Source: Ettlia oleoabundans (taxonomy: Eukaryota > Chlorophyta > Chlorophyceae > Chlamydomonadales). Taken from it: a DNA stretch of 34,420 nucleotides. The notes below the pieces were generated by a model. That model ran no database searches and was not told the DNA's origin. It worked only from the letters and a program-made list of their open reading frames with translations. The stretch spans positions 1 through 34,420 of the forward strand of contig JAAMXP010004110.1 of the NCBI GenBank assembly GCA_019693395.1, given 5' to 3'. Positions 1 to 11,090 of the stretch are shown one piece after another. Numbering within the stretch: position 1 is the stretch's first letter; the number at the start of each line of letters is the position of its first letter. The translations under genes were made by a program, and so were the position numbers.

Positions 1-1837
1 GTGTGTGTGTGTGTTTTGGGGGGGGGGGGCGCTGTGGGGCATGCACGTGCCCTGTTTGTTTTCACCCGCCGACTCGCGCCAGTTCGGGATTGGCATGCTG
101 CCTCAGCACTGCTCACCCCTCCCATCCCCGTAAGGAGCTACCACCGCATAAGCAAGGGTTGCCGTTGACGCGCGAACCTGCTCTCACCTGTTGCAGCGCC
201 GACATCCCGCTGTATGACGTGCTCAAGATCTTCCGCTATGGACGCAAGCACATGGCCTGCCTGACACGCGTGGCTGCCCCAGGCTCACAGCAACAGGACT
301 TCTCCAACCACGGTGTTGCCGGCAGCCCTTTCAGGGGCAGCTACCCGTTGAGCACGGCTGGCAGCGGCAGTTTTGGTGGGACAGGTGGCGGCGGTGGGTT
401 GACTGCAGTTGGCGGCGGGATGGTGAAGCGTGCCTCGCCCGTACCTGCGCCTCTGGCAACCCCTGGGGTTGGGGCGCAAGTTGAGGAGGTGGTGGGCATT
501 GTGACAATTGAGGATGTGCTGGAGGAGCTGCTGCAGGTGGGTTTACTTTGGACATAGGATGGCCACTCATGTATGCGTTGGTTGGTTGGCTAGTGCGTGT
601 GTGCGTACGTGCGTGGAAGTGGGAGTGGAGGTGGTGGAGGCGGGGGTGATTTTAGCGAGCGTTTCCCACAACCCACTGTCAGGCATATCTGCACTGGAGT
701 GCAGATGCAACACACAGTGCTTGTGATGTTGCTGTCAACCTTATTACCCCCCACTGCTATATTCAACAATTGCTATAAAGTACATATGCCACTGCTAAGT
801 ATTCATTCGTTTTGCAGGCGGAGATAGTGGATGAGACGGATCGCTACGAGGACAACCTTCAAACAGTGCAGGCCAGCCCACAGGTGACTGCCTGCCACTA
901 TGGCCGGCACGGCTGGCTGTATCACATGCCTGTGCCATTGGCCGATCAGCTTGTCCAGCTCAACCACAAGTCGATGCTTAGGCCGGCCTCCCTGCCTTGT
1001 AGCCCCTTCTAGCATCTGCTCCTTCCTCCATCCCACCTCTGGCCTGCTTTTCCTCCGAGAGCGTGTGGTATCCACCCTGAGATAAAGAGCCACCATCCAC
1101 CTCCTCCCTGCCCGCAGGTGTCCATGAAAGAGCTGCCTCCTCACTTGCGCCGCTTCCTGTCGCCCCACCGCTCCCTGCACGGCATGGGGCTAGAGATGAC
1201 GGCCAGAAGCGCGGTGGCAGAAGCAGGCCGTCACTCTCATGACTCTGCCGCCTCAGATGGTGGAGTTGATGGGCGCATGGCGACAGCGCAGGGCCAGGGG
1301 CAGGGGGCGGCCCTGGCTGGCGCTCTGGTACGGGGGGGTTCTCCCGGGCTCCCCCCACTGCCGCCGCTCCAGCGCCAGAGCTCTGGCACGCCTCTGGCCC
1401 CGCTGCAACGTCAGGGGTCGCGTGGCATGACCCACCGCTCGGTGTCGCAATCTTCCCTGGGAGCTGCAGCAGCTGCCACCGCGCTTGTGACAATGGGGGG
1501 CCCTTCTGGCGGCGCCTCGTCCGAGGCAATGGCGGCAGCATTGGCGGCAGGAGTGCGTGCTGCGGAGCTCAATGCCGCCAGCCAGGCACAGCAGGCGGAC
1601 GAGGGCCCCAGGCCTGGCAGCCATCTGTCCTCTCCTCCCGCACACCCATTGGCAGCAGTGGCAGGTGCTGCCAACGGCCTTTCCCACGTGACAGTGGAGT
1701 TTAGCGGTCTGGAGGCTCGCAGTCTCGATCACGCTCACACCTCTAGCAGCATCGAGGGAAGCGAAGCATCAAGAGGGGAGGAAGAGCAGCATCGCCCGCT
1801 TGTGGCCCGCCACGGTAGGAAGGAAGGGACCAGCTAG
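1..1837 (+). CDS. CNNM/DUF21-type membrane protein with CBS pair, 3' part
   Basis: This is the C-terminal part of a CNNM (ancient conserved domain, plant DUF21-CBS) protein, a family linked to magnesium and divalent cation transport across membranes. Exons read as 197-536, 818-883 and 1118-1837 (stop TAG). Bases 1-196 are an intron, and the DUF21 membrane domain lies upstream of the window. The first exon carries the end of CBS1 (IPLYDVLKIFRYGRKHMA) and the start of CBS2 (VVGIVTIEDVLEELLQ). The next exon continues with EIVDETDRYED, the family signature. The two halves are separated by about 65 low-complexity Gly/Ser/Ala residues, longer than is usual. The last exon encodes a conserved-looking stretch (SMKELPPHLRRFLSP) and then about 200 Ala/Gly/Ser-rich, probably disordered residues. 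All junctions are in phase. Substrate and membrane location cannot be told from this part. Confidence 0.86.
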
Positions 1838-2010
1838 CAACCAGCCCTGTTGTGGGGTGTGCAATCCACCCCCATCAGAGTTTCCGGTTGGGGTTCATGA
1901 TTTCTTGTGCACCTGTGCCGAGTGTATGTTTAGCTACCTTGACTTGTACCATTGTTCCAGCTTTCAATTTCCTCCTTGAGTTGAAAAATACTTAAAGTTG
2001 AAGAGTCTCA

Positions 2011-2015
2011 TGTAA
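2011..2015 (+). terminator. TGTAA poly(A) signal of the CNNM gene
   Basis: TGTAA lies 174 bases after the CNNM stop codon and 120 bases before the NUBPL start. TGTAA is the known chlorophyte polyadenylation signal; assigning it to this gene is inference from position. Confidence 0.6.
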
Positions 2016-2134
2016 CTTGGCCCATAAGTCTGATCCAGGGTTGGCCACCGCCCAGCACAGCATTCTCAGCATGGATGCTTCAAAGAGAGCCGCACTGCTT
2101 GTTTTTGACATGATCGGCACACAACCTCGCGCAA

Positions 2135-4934
2135 ATGGCAGCGCCGCTCCCAGTAAGACGATCGCTGTTTGAAGAGCTGCCCCAGCTATGGCTGCCGGCC
2201 TTAGCTCGCGGCTACGCAGCTCAGGCGGGCCCGAAGTTTGCTGGGCCAGCTGTGTCACGAATCGGGATCCCAGGAGTAGAGCACATTATCGCCGTAGCGT
2301 CGGGCAAGGTGCGCCGCCTGGTGCACAGCTGCCGCCCACCCTCGTCACCTGCACATGCACGCTCAACCAGCTTCAACCCTGCTTGTGCACTGCAGGGCGG
2401 CGTCGGCAAGTCCACTACGGCAGGTAGGTCATGTTGAAGGGGTCTAGATTATGCGGTAGTGGATGCGGTAGTGCAGGCTGCTTTCTTGCCATCGGGTGGC
2501 AGCCGGCCAGCGCGACCTTGCCCTCATCTCTTGCATGCACAAAGACATTGCTGACAGCCATGCTGCAGTCAACCTGGCGGTGGCATTGGCTCAGCGGCTG
2601 GGCCTGAGGGTGGGGCTGCTTGATGCCGACGTCTACGGGCCCAGCATCCCCCGCATGATGAACCTGTCGGGCAAGCCGGCTGCCGACATTGGTACGCCCT
2701 GTACTACTCAACCTGCTGCTCTGCTGCCCTCGCCAGGCTGTCGTCCTGCGCCTGAACTGCCCTATTCTCCATCAATACCAGCAACCTTGCCAATGCAGCA
2801 TGCCTGTTATGCTCAGTAAGCACGCTGCAGTGCACCATATTTGCTGCTATAGTTCCTTGCTTCCAGACCCGGTCCAGTTTGGACTGGCAAAGCCCCCCCA
2901 CCACGTGAAATAGCCACTCCCTCTCTGCTTCAAAAAGACGTCCCTCTAAACTCTCAAGCGTTCGCTCTAGTGCATCTGCTTTTCCCCCATGTGTACCTCA
3001 GATGGCCGCATGCTGCCCCATGTGAACCACAGCGTGGCCTGCATGTCCATGGGCTTCCTCATGGAGGAGGATGTGGCTGCAGTCTGGCGGGGACCAATGG
3101 TGTGCTACTCATTTGCTGGATGCATGGTACCTGAGCATCGCTGTTTTGTATGCCGCTTGAGTCGTGAAGTGTTTGTCAATGGGGTATTGGCGTTTCGCTT
3201 GGGCGATATACTTCTATCGTTAGTTTCGGTAGTTGGCTGCTTATGCTGGGCCGAAGAGCTGCCAAGGTCCCGAACGGGGCCCTGGACAGCCTGCAAAAGG
3301 TTGATAAGCTGCGACGCCCCCAAAATGCCTGGGAACCGCTGCAGTTACCACCACCACCATTCAACATGTGTTCCTCCCCGCAGGTCATGTCTGCCCTGGA
3401 TACCTTCATGCGGCGTGTGCGCTGGGCCCCGCTGGATGTCCTGGTCATAGACATGCCGCCAGGAACAGGTGAGGGGTTGAGGGGGTTGGTTGTGTGTGTG
3501 TGGAGGACGGGGCTGGGGTGGAGGGTGAGGGTAAGCAAGCAATGGTGTGGTTAGCATAAGTGCCTGACTGGATGGAAAGCAGGCACCGCTGCGCCTCGCC
3601 AAACTCCACCACCCGACCCACCCAGCCTTCTTAGCAGTTTTCCTGTGGCGAAACCGAACAAATCTTGCACGTCCTTTCACTCTTTGTCCTGACCTCCTGC
3701 TGCAGGCGATGCGCAGTTGAGCATCAGCCAACGGCTGCGCCTGTCGGGGGCGGTCATTGTGTCAACCCCGCAGGCAAGCCGGTGCTTGGTGCACTGCCCT
3801 GCACTTTTGCTGCTGCCGGCTAAGCCAGCACGCACGCCTGGTTAGGCTTTCGCAATGATTTTGTCCGCTGCCCTCCCTTCAGGACATTGCGCTGCTGGAT
3901 GCGCGCCGTGGGTGCACAATGTTCCGGCAGGTTAACATACCCATACTGGGTGAGTGGGTGGCTGGTTGGCAGGCATTCTGGTATTTCGGTAAGTGGGTGG
4001 ATGGATGAAGATTTCTCTGACATGTCTCACACCAGATCACCAGCAGTGTGCTTGAAGAATGAGATCCAGTAGGCCTAGGAGCATTGGTTAGCCTGCTGGG
4101 CCAAGAACATCAACGGCTAGCTGTAGGCTCGGTTGGGAATGAGCTCGTGGCCAGAGCGGACGGCTGCGCCTGCATAGCAGGCCATCATACCAAGCCTGAC
4201 CCACAGGCTTGCTGTGCAGGCATCGTGGAGAACATGAGCTGGTTCATATGCGGTAGCTGCGGCGCCGAGAGCCACCCATTTGGCAGCGGCGGCGTGGAGC
4301 GAACGGCGGCAGACATGGGCATGGAGCTGCTGGGCAAGGTACCGCACTGCTCTGCTGCAGTACATGGTTGTGTGTGGCATCAACTGCGAGGTAGCCAAGT
4401 CCTCTGGCAGACGTGCTGGCCCAATACCTGGTTCGAGATTACTAGTTCATAATGAGTGTGGCAACATGCAATGGATGGCCATTGCTCTGCTGCCCGCCCC
4501 TTTCTCCGGACATAGTGCTGTGGTGTGGGTGCTGTGCCATGCTGTGCGGTGCAGATCCCTCTGAATATAGCCATCCGGGAGAAGGCGGATGCAGGGGAAC
4601 CCATCGTGGCCAGCCAGCCCGACAGCTCAGCGGCGCAGGCAAGCAGGCATGGATTTGTCGCGCCAAGCAGGGTCTAGGCTACCCTGCTGGGGGCTGGAAG
4701 GGTGTCCCACGTGCGTGCGCGCGACTTGCTTCAATCGTTGACTGCATCAACCACATTAAGCCAACCTACCCCCTGCGGTAGTTCGACCATGGCATGTGCT
4801 TCTCTGGCTGCATGATGCAGGCCTATGTGTCTGTGGCGGAGCGGGTCTGGCAGAAGCTGCAGCAGGGGAAGGCCATTGGCAAAAGGAGCGGCATTGACAG
4901 TGGCGTTCATCTCCAGCAGTGTAGGTTGTTTTGA
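2135..4934 (+). CDS. NUBPL: NUBPL/IND1, mitochondrial P-loop Fe-S assembly factor for complex I
   Basis: An Mrp/Nbp35-family P-loop ATPase of the NUBPL (IND1) type, which delivers Fe-S clusters to respiratory complex I in the mitochondrial matrix. Ten exons: 2135-2308, 2396-2423, 2569-2691, 3002-3099, 3384-3468, 3706-3773, 3883-3949, 4220-4338, 4555-4638, 4821-4934 (TGA). They join in phase to 319 residues, close to the usual length. The first 30 residues are basic, lack acids early on, and resemble a mitochondrial presequence. The Walker A motif GKGGVGKST (residues 57-65) spans exons 1 and 2. DADVYGPSIPRMM, ACMSMGFL, VIDMPPGTGD, VSTPQDIALLDA and NIAIREKADAGEPIV are family landmarks. The cluster-binding pair is CGSC (Cys225, Cys228). 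Introns 6 and 9 start with GC. The gene appears complete and intact. Confidence 0.95.
3774..3882 (+). other. GC-AG intron 6 of NUBPL
   Basis: The donor is CAG|GCAAGC and the acceptor ends CTTCAG. Joining restores VSTPQ-DIALLDA, a conserved NUBPL segment. A nearby GT at 3782 would break the frame. Confidence 0.9.
4639..4820 (+). other. GC-AG intron 9 of NUBPL
   Basis: The donor is CAG|GCAAGC and the acceptor ends GATGCAG. Joining gives QPDSSAAQ-AYVSVAERV, matching the family C-terminus. No usable GT donor lies near. Confidence 0.88.
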
Positions 4935-5312
4935 GTTGCAACACATTTTTCTTTCTAAATGCTACATGTTGAGCCTGTGCTGGCCCATTGGCCATTTGCC
5001 CTTGTTCCCGTCTCCTGCTTTCTATGCGTTTGTCAGCCCTTGGCGTCCTGTCTGCTTCACAGCAAGCTGCAATTGCACCTTTGGCCGGGTAAAAACACTC
5101 CTGACACAGCATTAGAACATGCTTCAGGCCTGGCCACTGCTGATGCATGGCTGCGGCGTCAAAGAGCGCTTCGCATCTGCTGTGCTTCCCACAAGTGCTG
5201 CGGCTGATATTAGTGATGTCGCTTTCCCTCCCCTGTTGCGATTAGGTGCTGTAACAACTGCAAGGCTTGAGCCAACCGGCTTTTGGCAGTAGGGTTTGTC
5301 CGGCGGGGCGCC
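4935..5312 (+). other. Intergenic region between NUBPL and the F-box/kelch gene
   Basis: 378 bases with no coding signal on either strand that I can support. A TGTAA at 5250-5254 is the likely NUBPL poly(A) signal, only 59 bases before the next start codon. NUBPL termination and the kelch promoter must therefore be packed together. Confidence 0.6.
5250..5254 (+). terminator. TGTAA poly(A) signal, probably of NUBPL
   Basis: TGTAA 316 bases after the NUBPL stop and 59 bases before the F-box/kelch start codon. The assignment rests on position and on the chlorophyte consensus. Confidence 0.5.
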
Positions 5313-6848
5313 ATGGACCAGCTCGGCAAGGACTTGCAGCTGAAAATACTGCGCGAGCTGGATCTCAGCAGCGTAAGTCCGTCACGCAACAACCGAGCGC
5401 ACGCTGTGTACACACACCACCAGCGGAACACAAGGCAGAGTCCTAAGGCTTGTGCGCAATACAAAAATCCTCTAAACGTCGCGCCATCCATAGCGCGAGC
5501 TGCCGTGTGGTGTGTGTGACTCCGCAGTCTGCGGCTGCGTTGGCGGGGGCGCCTTACGTCTTTCTCCCACCCGCCCGCCACTGGCATTGACGTAGGTGCT
5601 CTCACTGGGGGCATGTAACAAGGATTGGCAGCAATTGCTTGCTAGTGAAGATGCCCTTTGGCAACACCTGTGCGGGCGGGATCAGCCCATGCTGCGGAGG
5701 CAGCATGCCTATAAGCGGGCGATGGGCGCCCGCTGGCGAGAAGCATACCAATCAGCGCACCGCATGCAGGGCATGCAGCGTGTGGTATGGGAGCATCAGG
5801 ACCGCACGGCGGGGTGGACGCCTCGGTCGCGGGAGGGCCATGCCGCATGCAGCTGGGGCCACCACAGCATGCTGCTGTCCGGTGGTTTTGGTGGCGGAAC
5901 ACTGTCAGACTTGCACCTCCTGACCCCTGCACCCAGTACCGGCACAAGCAGCGGCTATCGCTGGGTGCAGCCCCGTGTGTCAGGCCGCTTTCCAATCTAC
6001 AGATATGGCCACACGCTCACCCGCTGCGGCATTGACGGCGAGCTTGCTGTTTTGTTTGGAGGGCTGCTAGCAGGAGGCTACCAGGCGAGCACCAGCACCT
6101 GCACGATTGTGGTTTGATGCTGGGCTGTTGCTGAACAGCAGTGCTCCTAATCCACCAATCCGACTGACAGCTGTTCGATAGTTGGTTGTCAAGCTGCAAC
6201 TCATCCTTCCATGCTCAATACAACTCATGGTTCTCCCCACACACCTGAACATCATCCCTTTGCTGGACCACTGCAGGTGCCTGTGGACACAATTGCAGTG
6301 CTGCGCCGCAGACCACGTGCTGCTACATCTGACAGCACTGCCAGTGTGGCCGCGGAAGCGGAGGCAGCGGCGCAGTGGGGTGCTAAGGGCTGTGAGAGGG
6401 ACACTTCTCTGAGTCTTAGACTGGCAGCAGCGGGTGGGCAGGGGGCCCAGATGATGATGGAGGGATTAGCCGATGAGGAAGCATGGGATGTGAGTGACGG
6501 TGATGATGATGATAATGATGTTGATGGTGGTGATGATAACCTGCATTGGGAAGAAATTGAGGAGGAAGAAGCAACGTTCGAGGAAAGCGAGGAGGAGGAA
6601 GCGGGCGAACTTGGGGGGATGGTAGCAGATGCTGAGATGGTGTTGGATGGTGCTGAAGAGGAGCATGAGGAGGAGGGAGCAGGAGGTGAGGGAGCAGCTG
6701 CCGGACGGCGTGGCGTTGAGAGTGGGCGCATTGAGTGTGGTGTCCACCTGGGAAGGTCTTTGACCCGAGCTGCTTCTGGCAAGCACCTGTCGCCTGCCTG
6801 GTCTGCGGCAAAGTATCTGTGATGTGCCCTGGCTTGGTGGTGGTCCCT

Positions 6849-6883
<35 letters not shown>

Positions 6884-9310
6884 GTTATAGCTCCCGCTGG
6901 TAGCTACAGAGTCAGACTCTGACACCTGCTTCCTGCTGAACGCTGGCTGCAGATGCTGATGATGGAGACTGGGTGCCACCTGCCGCTCCAGCGCACCCAT
7001 TACAAGTGCGCACGGCCGCCATCACGGCGGTTATCATGGCTGCACCCCCAGCAGCAGCTGATGACGAGGCACCACCTCATCCTGATACAGAGGAGGGCAA
7101 TGAACCCAATGCAGCTACCGTTGCATCGGAGGCGGGGGCAAGCAGCATTGGTCCGCCAGCGCATGACGCGGCAGCTTGTGGCTCAAGCCACGCAACACAA
7201 TCGGCACCTGCCACATCACGAGCAGTACAGGAGGATGTCAATACCGTGGATGAGGAGTATGAGTGGTGGTATCCCCGCCTTTCTGGCGAGGCGCCCGGAT
7301 GCCGCGGATACCACAGCGCCGCAGTGTCGGAGGACGGGCGGCAGGTGGGCAGGGGCACCTGGCTACTTTGCAATAAGCTGTCTAGTGTTTGTGTGGGTTC
7401 TTTCAAGACGATGGGAAGGGGGCATGGCAAGCACGGGAGGATCGAGTGGGGGACCAGCTGCATGAAATGCATAACTGACGGTTTGAGTTGTGTCAGATCA
7501 AACGGGCAGCTGCAGCTGTGCCACCGCATGTGAGCTACGCCTTGCATACTACTCATCATAAAGGCTTCACGAGCTTCACGCCCAGCTGCCTATTTGACTG
7601 TCTGGCTGCAAACATGCTTGCACCAATTTGCCCACCTCACCACCTGCTCGACTGCCTGCCTGCCTGCCTGCCCGTCCATTTGCCTGCCTGGCTACCTGCC
7701 TGGTCAGCAGATCTGGTTCTTTGGCGGCATCACGGAGCGGGGGGCCTGCAACTTGCTGGCTGTACTGGATGTCACCACGTGGCAATTCAGGTGAGGCTGG
7801 GGGCCTCAGCAAACAGCAGCTGAGAAGGACAGTGAAATGCGGCTGATCATGTTGATCAACACGTATGGGAAGGATGCCAGCTGGGATGGGTTGAAGGGTT
7901 TATAAGAAGGGAGCAGCGGCTGTTTGTTAGTTATGCGCGGGTGGTCAGGGCAGAGTGTTGACAGCATAACGTTGAGGTTTGGGTGGGCAGCAATAAGCTG
8001 AACCAACCCACCCCTGCATTTTGGCACGGCAGCTATGTGCTACGACTCACACACCACAGCATTATGCCTACCCCATCTGTAATAATATCCCTTTCCCGCT
8101 CACAGCCGGCCCGTGACCAGTGGCCAGCCGCCACCGCCTCGTCTCGGCCACTCCTCCTGCATCTACGGTGGCAGGCTGTGGGTGGTTGGGGGTGGCACCG
8201 GGCGGGACCTGCTGAGGACTGGACGGGATCTGGATGATGTGTACTGCTTAGACTTGGAAACACTGGTGGGTGTTTTAGAGGTTTAAGGGGTTTCAAGAGT
8301 TTTCTTTGCCGCTTCTGGGATGATACGCAAGTAGATTGCAGTGGTGCAGGCTCTGGGTGTTTTGTTGATGGTCCGAGGCTATTTGCAAGCAGGTGGTTGG
8401 GCAATTTGGCTGTAGTAGAGCTACCTGCCGAAACGTAAGCAGGTTGCCCGTTGGCAGGTGTAAGTGATAAGCGTCAAGGGGGCCAGCGAGGGTATTACGG
8501 TGGTTGTCGATCAGAGTTATTGCGGTGGGCTGCGGTAGCTATGGCGTTCCAAACGGGCCCAATGTACTGCTTGGTTTGGCGTACCAAGACGGGCTGCCCT
8601 GCCATGACCCCTGCTTATCGGCGTTTGCTGCGCTTCTGTAGCTCCCACCTCCCTTCACCCTGCCGTCATCCCTGTCCCCCTCCGAACCTGGGGTCACCCC
8701 TGTGCAGGAGTGGCGGCGCGTGGATGTATCTGGCGACATCCCCCCTTGTGCCGGCAAGTGCCACACCTCTGTGCTTGTGGGCAACCGCCTGCTGCTGTTT
8801 GGTGGCTCCATGGAGACCTGCAACGACCTGGCGTGGCTGGATCTGGACACAACAGCCTGGGGCAGGCCTGGGGTGATGCTGGGGGAGCCACCCTGCGAGC
8901 GTATGTCGGCGACAGCGGTGATGGCGGCTGGCGGCCAGGTGCTGGTCTTCGGCGGCTACACCCTGCACTTCCGCGAGGCGAGTAGCGGTTTATGCGTGTG
9001 TATATGTGTGGGTGTGTGAAATTGAACAAAGTACCTGAAACGGAGGTGGGTGTAACAAATCAGAAAAACTCGTGTTGAGCATCGGAGGCACTGCGGTTGA
9101 TTTCTCGATTGGGTCAGTCACTGCAGTTGCCCCAACCAGGATCCCCTCCACCCTTCTGTCTTAGGGCAGGTGGGAGACTTATATCGCCTGAAGCTGCTGC
9201 CAACAGAGGAGGAGATGGACGCACTCGGTGGTGGAGCTGCTGCCGTTGGGAGATCGAGTCGAGCGGGGTGGAGCGGCGCCCGTCGGGGCTGGACGGTTAT
9301 TTGGAGGTAG
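5313..9310 (+). CDS. F-box/kelch-repeat protein with acidic insert
   Basis: Probable substrate receptor of an SCF ubiquitin ligase: an N-terminal F-box recruits SKP1 and kelch blades bind a target. Exons 5313-5372, 5596-6084, 6277-6685, 6953-7344, 7711-7790, 8106-8265, 8708-8977, 9170-9310 (TAG) join in phase to 666 residues. The F-box is residues 1-48 (LQLKILRELDLSSVLSLGA, then WQHLC). Kelch blades are recognised by GG motifs: LLSGGFGGG, AVLFGGLLAGGY, IWFFGGI, LWVVGGG, LLLFGGS and VLVFGGY, ending with GDLYRLKL. Between blades 2 and 3 (about residues 200-430) sits a long Asp/Glu- then Ala-rich insert. Two introns use GC donors. For intron 2 an in-frame GT donor at 6112 is a weaker alternative that adds 9 residues. 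The target is unknown. Confidence 0.9.
6085..6276 (+). other. Probable GC-AG intron 2 of the kelch gene
   Basis: CAG|GCGAGC with acceptor CTGCAG joins AGGYQ to VPVDTIAVL, an excellent kelch strand. A GT donor at 6112 is also in frame but begins GTTTGA, a poor consensus, so the GC reading is preferred rather than proven. Confidence 0.65.
6487..6684 (+). other. Acidic low-complexity coding segment
   Basis: Exon 3 of the kelch gene encodes runs such as DGDDDDNDVDGGDD, EEIEEEEATFEE and EEEHEEEGAG. Spliced to the next exon the acidic stretch continues as DADDGDW. It interrupts the kelch array between blades 2 and 3 and is probably a disordered surface loop. Confidence 0.8.
6849..6883 (+). repeat. 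(CTGC)n microsatellite
   Basis: Almost nine copies of the tetranucleotide CTGC lie in intron 3 of the kelch gene. Shorter CTGC/CCTG runs recur near 7655-7690 in the next intron, and CAGG runs occur near 16624 and 20503-20530. Confidence 0.95.
8978..9169 (+). other. GC-AG intron 7 of the kelch gene
   Basis: The donor is GAG|GCGAGT and the acceptor ends AGGGCAG. Joining gives HFRE-VGDLYRLKL, the expected closing kelch strand. Nearby GT choices put the downstream exon out of frame. Confidence 0.82.
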
Positions 9311-9647
9311 ATATTGCTGCGGCAGGCACATTCATTAGTGTCATATGTGAAGCTCTTGTAGGTGCACGCCTCATGGTAGTTGATGGTGGCATGCTTTCAG
9401 AGGCTCACGTGCCGTTGACATGCTGCCCAGCTGACGTTGGGGCATGCAGTCGTGACTGTTGCATGCCCAACCAACGTCTTCCAGTTGTTTGCAAATTGCA
9501 ATCGTTAATTTAAGGTTGTAACGTGAATAGCCAGACTGCAACCAGGTTACCAGCCACCCACGCCTGGCACCTTCACGGCGCCGTCGACAGCCTGGCAGGG
9601 GCGCCTCTTTCTTGAGTCGCACCTGAACACTTGATCAGTCGTTGAAC
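9311..9647 (+). other. Intergenic region with TGTAA at 9517-9521
   Basis: 337 bases without a supportable gene. TGTAA at 9517-9521 lies 207 bases after the kelch stop and supports ending that gene at 9310 and starting a separate gene downstream. Confidence 0.6.
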
Positions 9648-11090
9648 ATGCATTGGTTTCTCTACCTGTGCATCTATCCAGAAAGGGGGGCTACCGACGG
9701 CCCCGCATCTCCAGTGCAATCCAGAAGCCTCTCGGTAGCGGCACCTTGCCTGGAAAAGCAGCACCAGGCACACTGTTTCTTACGCCGAACTGGGCAGGTG
9801 CCGCGCTGTCCGGCGACCTTGTCTGAGCCCATGTACTCCCCTACACTGGCGGCGGCAGGCTCTGCAACGGCGCATCCAATGTGGGCAGCCTCATCCACTC
9901 GGCAGTTGAAGCGGCAGTGGCAGGAGGGGGACGATTGTCATCATATTGGTATCACGGGTGCTGCGTCGGCAGGGGAAACTGCGGCTGAGGAACGGCGCCG
10001 GCAGCGGCGGAGGCTAAGCACCATTGCAGACGCAACACTGTCTCTGGCCACCCCAGACCCGCCAGCGCAGCTGCAGACGGCGCTTCAGCCGCAGCACGTT
10101 GTAGGGCTGCCACACTCATTACAGCAGCAGCAGCAGCAGCAGCCGGCAGTGCCGCTAGCATCTCAGCTTGAATCTGCCCGGCGGCATGGTGGCAAACGAC
10201 CCTCCAGCGCGTACAGCAGCGAGGAAAAATTAGGAGCAACAGAGCCCGTCACGCAGCGGCAGCGCATAGGTGCCCCCGAGTACCGACTGATGCTCCCCAC
10301 ACCTCTACCATCAGCCATCAGCCCTTTGTCGGCAAACATACCGGCATGGGGCCACGGCTTGGCGCACCAGCCAGCCAGCCCCAATGCTTGGGCGCTAGTG
10401 CCCTACTCGCCGTCGTTAGCCCAGGCGCACCAGGGGCAGCCCGCACACGATAGCTCCCCCAGCAGCCAGCAGCAACAGCACGGCCAGGTGAGAGCAGGCA
10501 GGCCAGCTTTGTGGGGTGTTGCTTTGCGCCCCTGCCGCCTCTGCTGCCAATGATTCGGCGGCCTGCCTGCCAGGCTTGCCTGCGCTCGTGCACGCGTGCA
10601 TCAGCGTACATAGTGCGGCCCAATGTATGCGCCTTCCAGCCAGCGTCTCAATCCGCACCCATCTCCGTAGTTGATCACTTTCGGCCATGTTGTTTTGTTA
10701 CATGCCATGCAGGTCCAGCAGCTCCTGACCGCCATGCAGCGCCCGCACTTGCGATTTGACCATGAGCAGCCGCTGCCAGGTGGGTCATCTAGTATTGGTA
10801 TGGCTTGCTGGATAGGTGTGTAGAGCTCTTGCAGGTTAATACCAGAACCTCCTCCTCCCAGTCTTTCCTCCATCATGCTCTTGTCCTCCTTAGTGCCTGA
10901 AGGGGAAGACAGGATGGATGCTGTAGCTGCACCAGGGCCGGCCCGCTCTGTTGTCATTGAGGAGCTTCCCTTTTCTGGCAGCATCAGCAGCGGAGATGTG
11001 TTCAATGGCGTCGGTGGTGGCTTCATGGGTGGTGGCATGGATGGCGGCCACGGTGGGGGCAGCAGTGACTTTGACGCTATGGAGGAGTAA
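9648..11090 (+). CDS. Unrecognised low-complexity protein with polyQ tract
   Basis: I do not recognise this protein. Three exons, 9648-10487, 10713-10779 and 10894-11090 (TAA), join in phase to 367 residues with good GT-AG sites. It is rich in Ala, Ser, Pro and Gln. Features seen are a basic cluster RRRQRRR (about residues 116-122) followed by LSTIADA, which could be a nuclear signal with a nearby phosphosite; seven Gln encoded by seven CAG (159-165); a second Gln run ending exon 1; and a C-terminus that is Gly/Met-rich and ends DFDAMEE. No membrane segment or known fold is visible. The start is the first in-frame ATG; a later ATG at 9831 is possible. A nuclear regulatory protein would fit the composition, but that is speculation. 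Confidence 0.62.
10122..10142 (+). repeat. (CAG)7 coding polyQ
   Basis: Seven perfect CAG codons lie inside exon 1 of the unrecognised gene. Perfect trinucleotide repeats like this commonly vary in length between strains. Confidence 0.95.

Noticed and set aside
978..1541. Long minus-strand open frame opposite the CNNM last exon
   Set aside because: It is antisense to a GC-rich coding exon that splices in phase with the CBS exons; no family resemblance.
6953..7465. A 170-codon frame overlapping the kelch gene
   Set aside because: It is the wrong frame of kelch exon 4; the other frame encodes EYEWWYPRLSGEAPG and then the kelch strand IWFFGG.
9170..10553. Treating the unrecognised gene as the C-terminus of the kelch protein
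   Set aside because: The kelch frame ends at TAG 9308-9310, a TGTAA follows at 9517, and no good donor-acceptor pair links the two frames.
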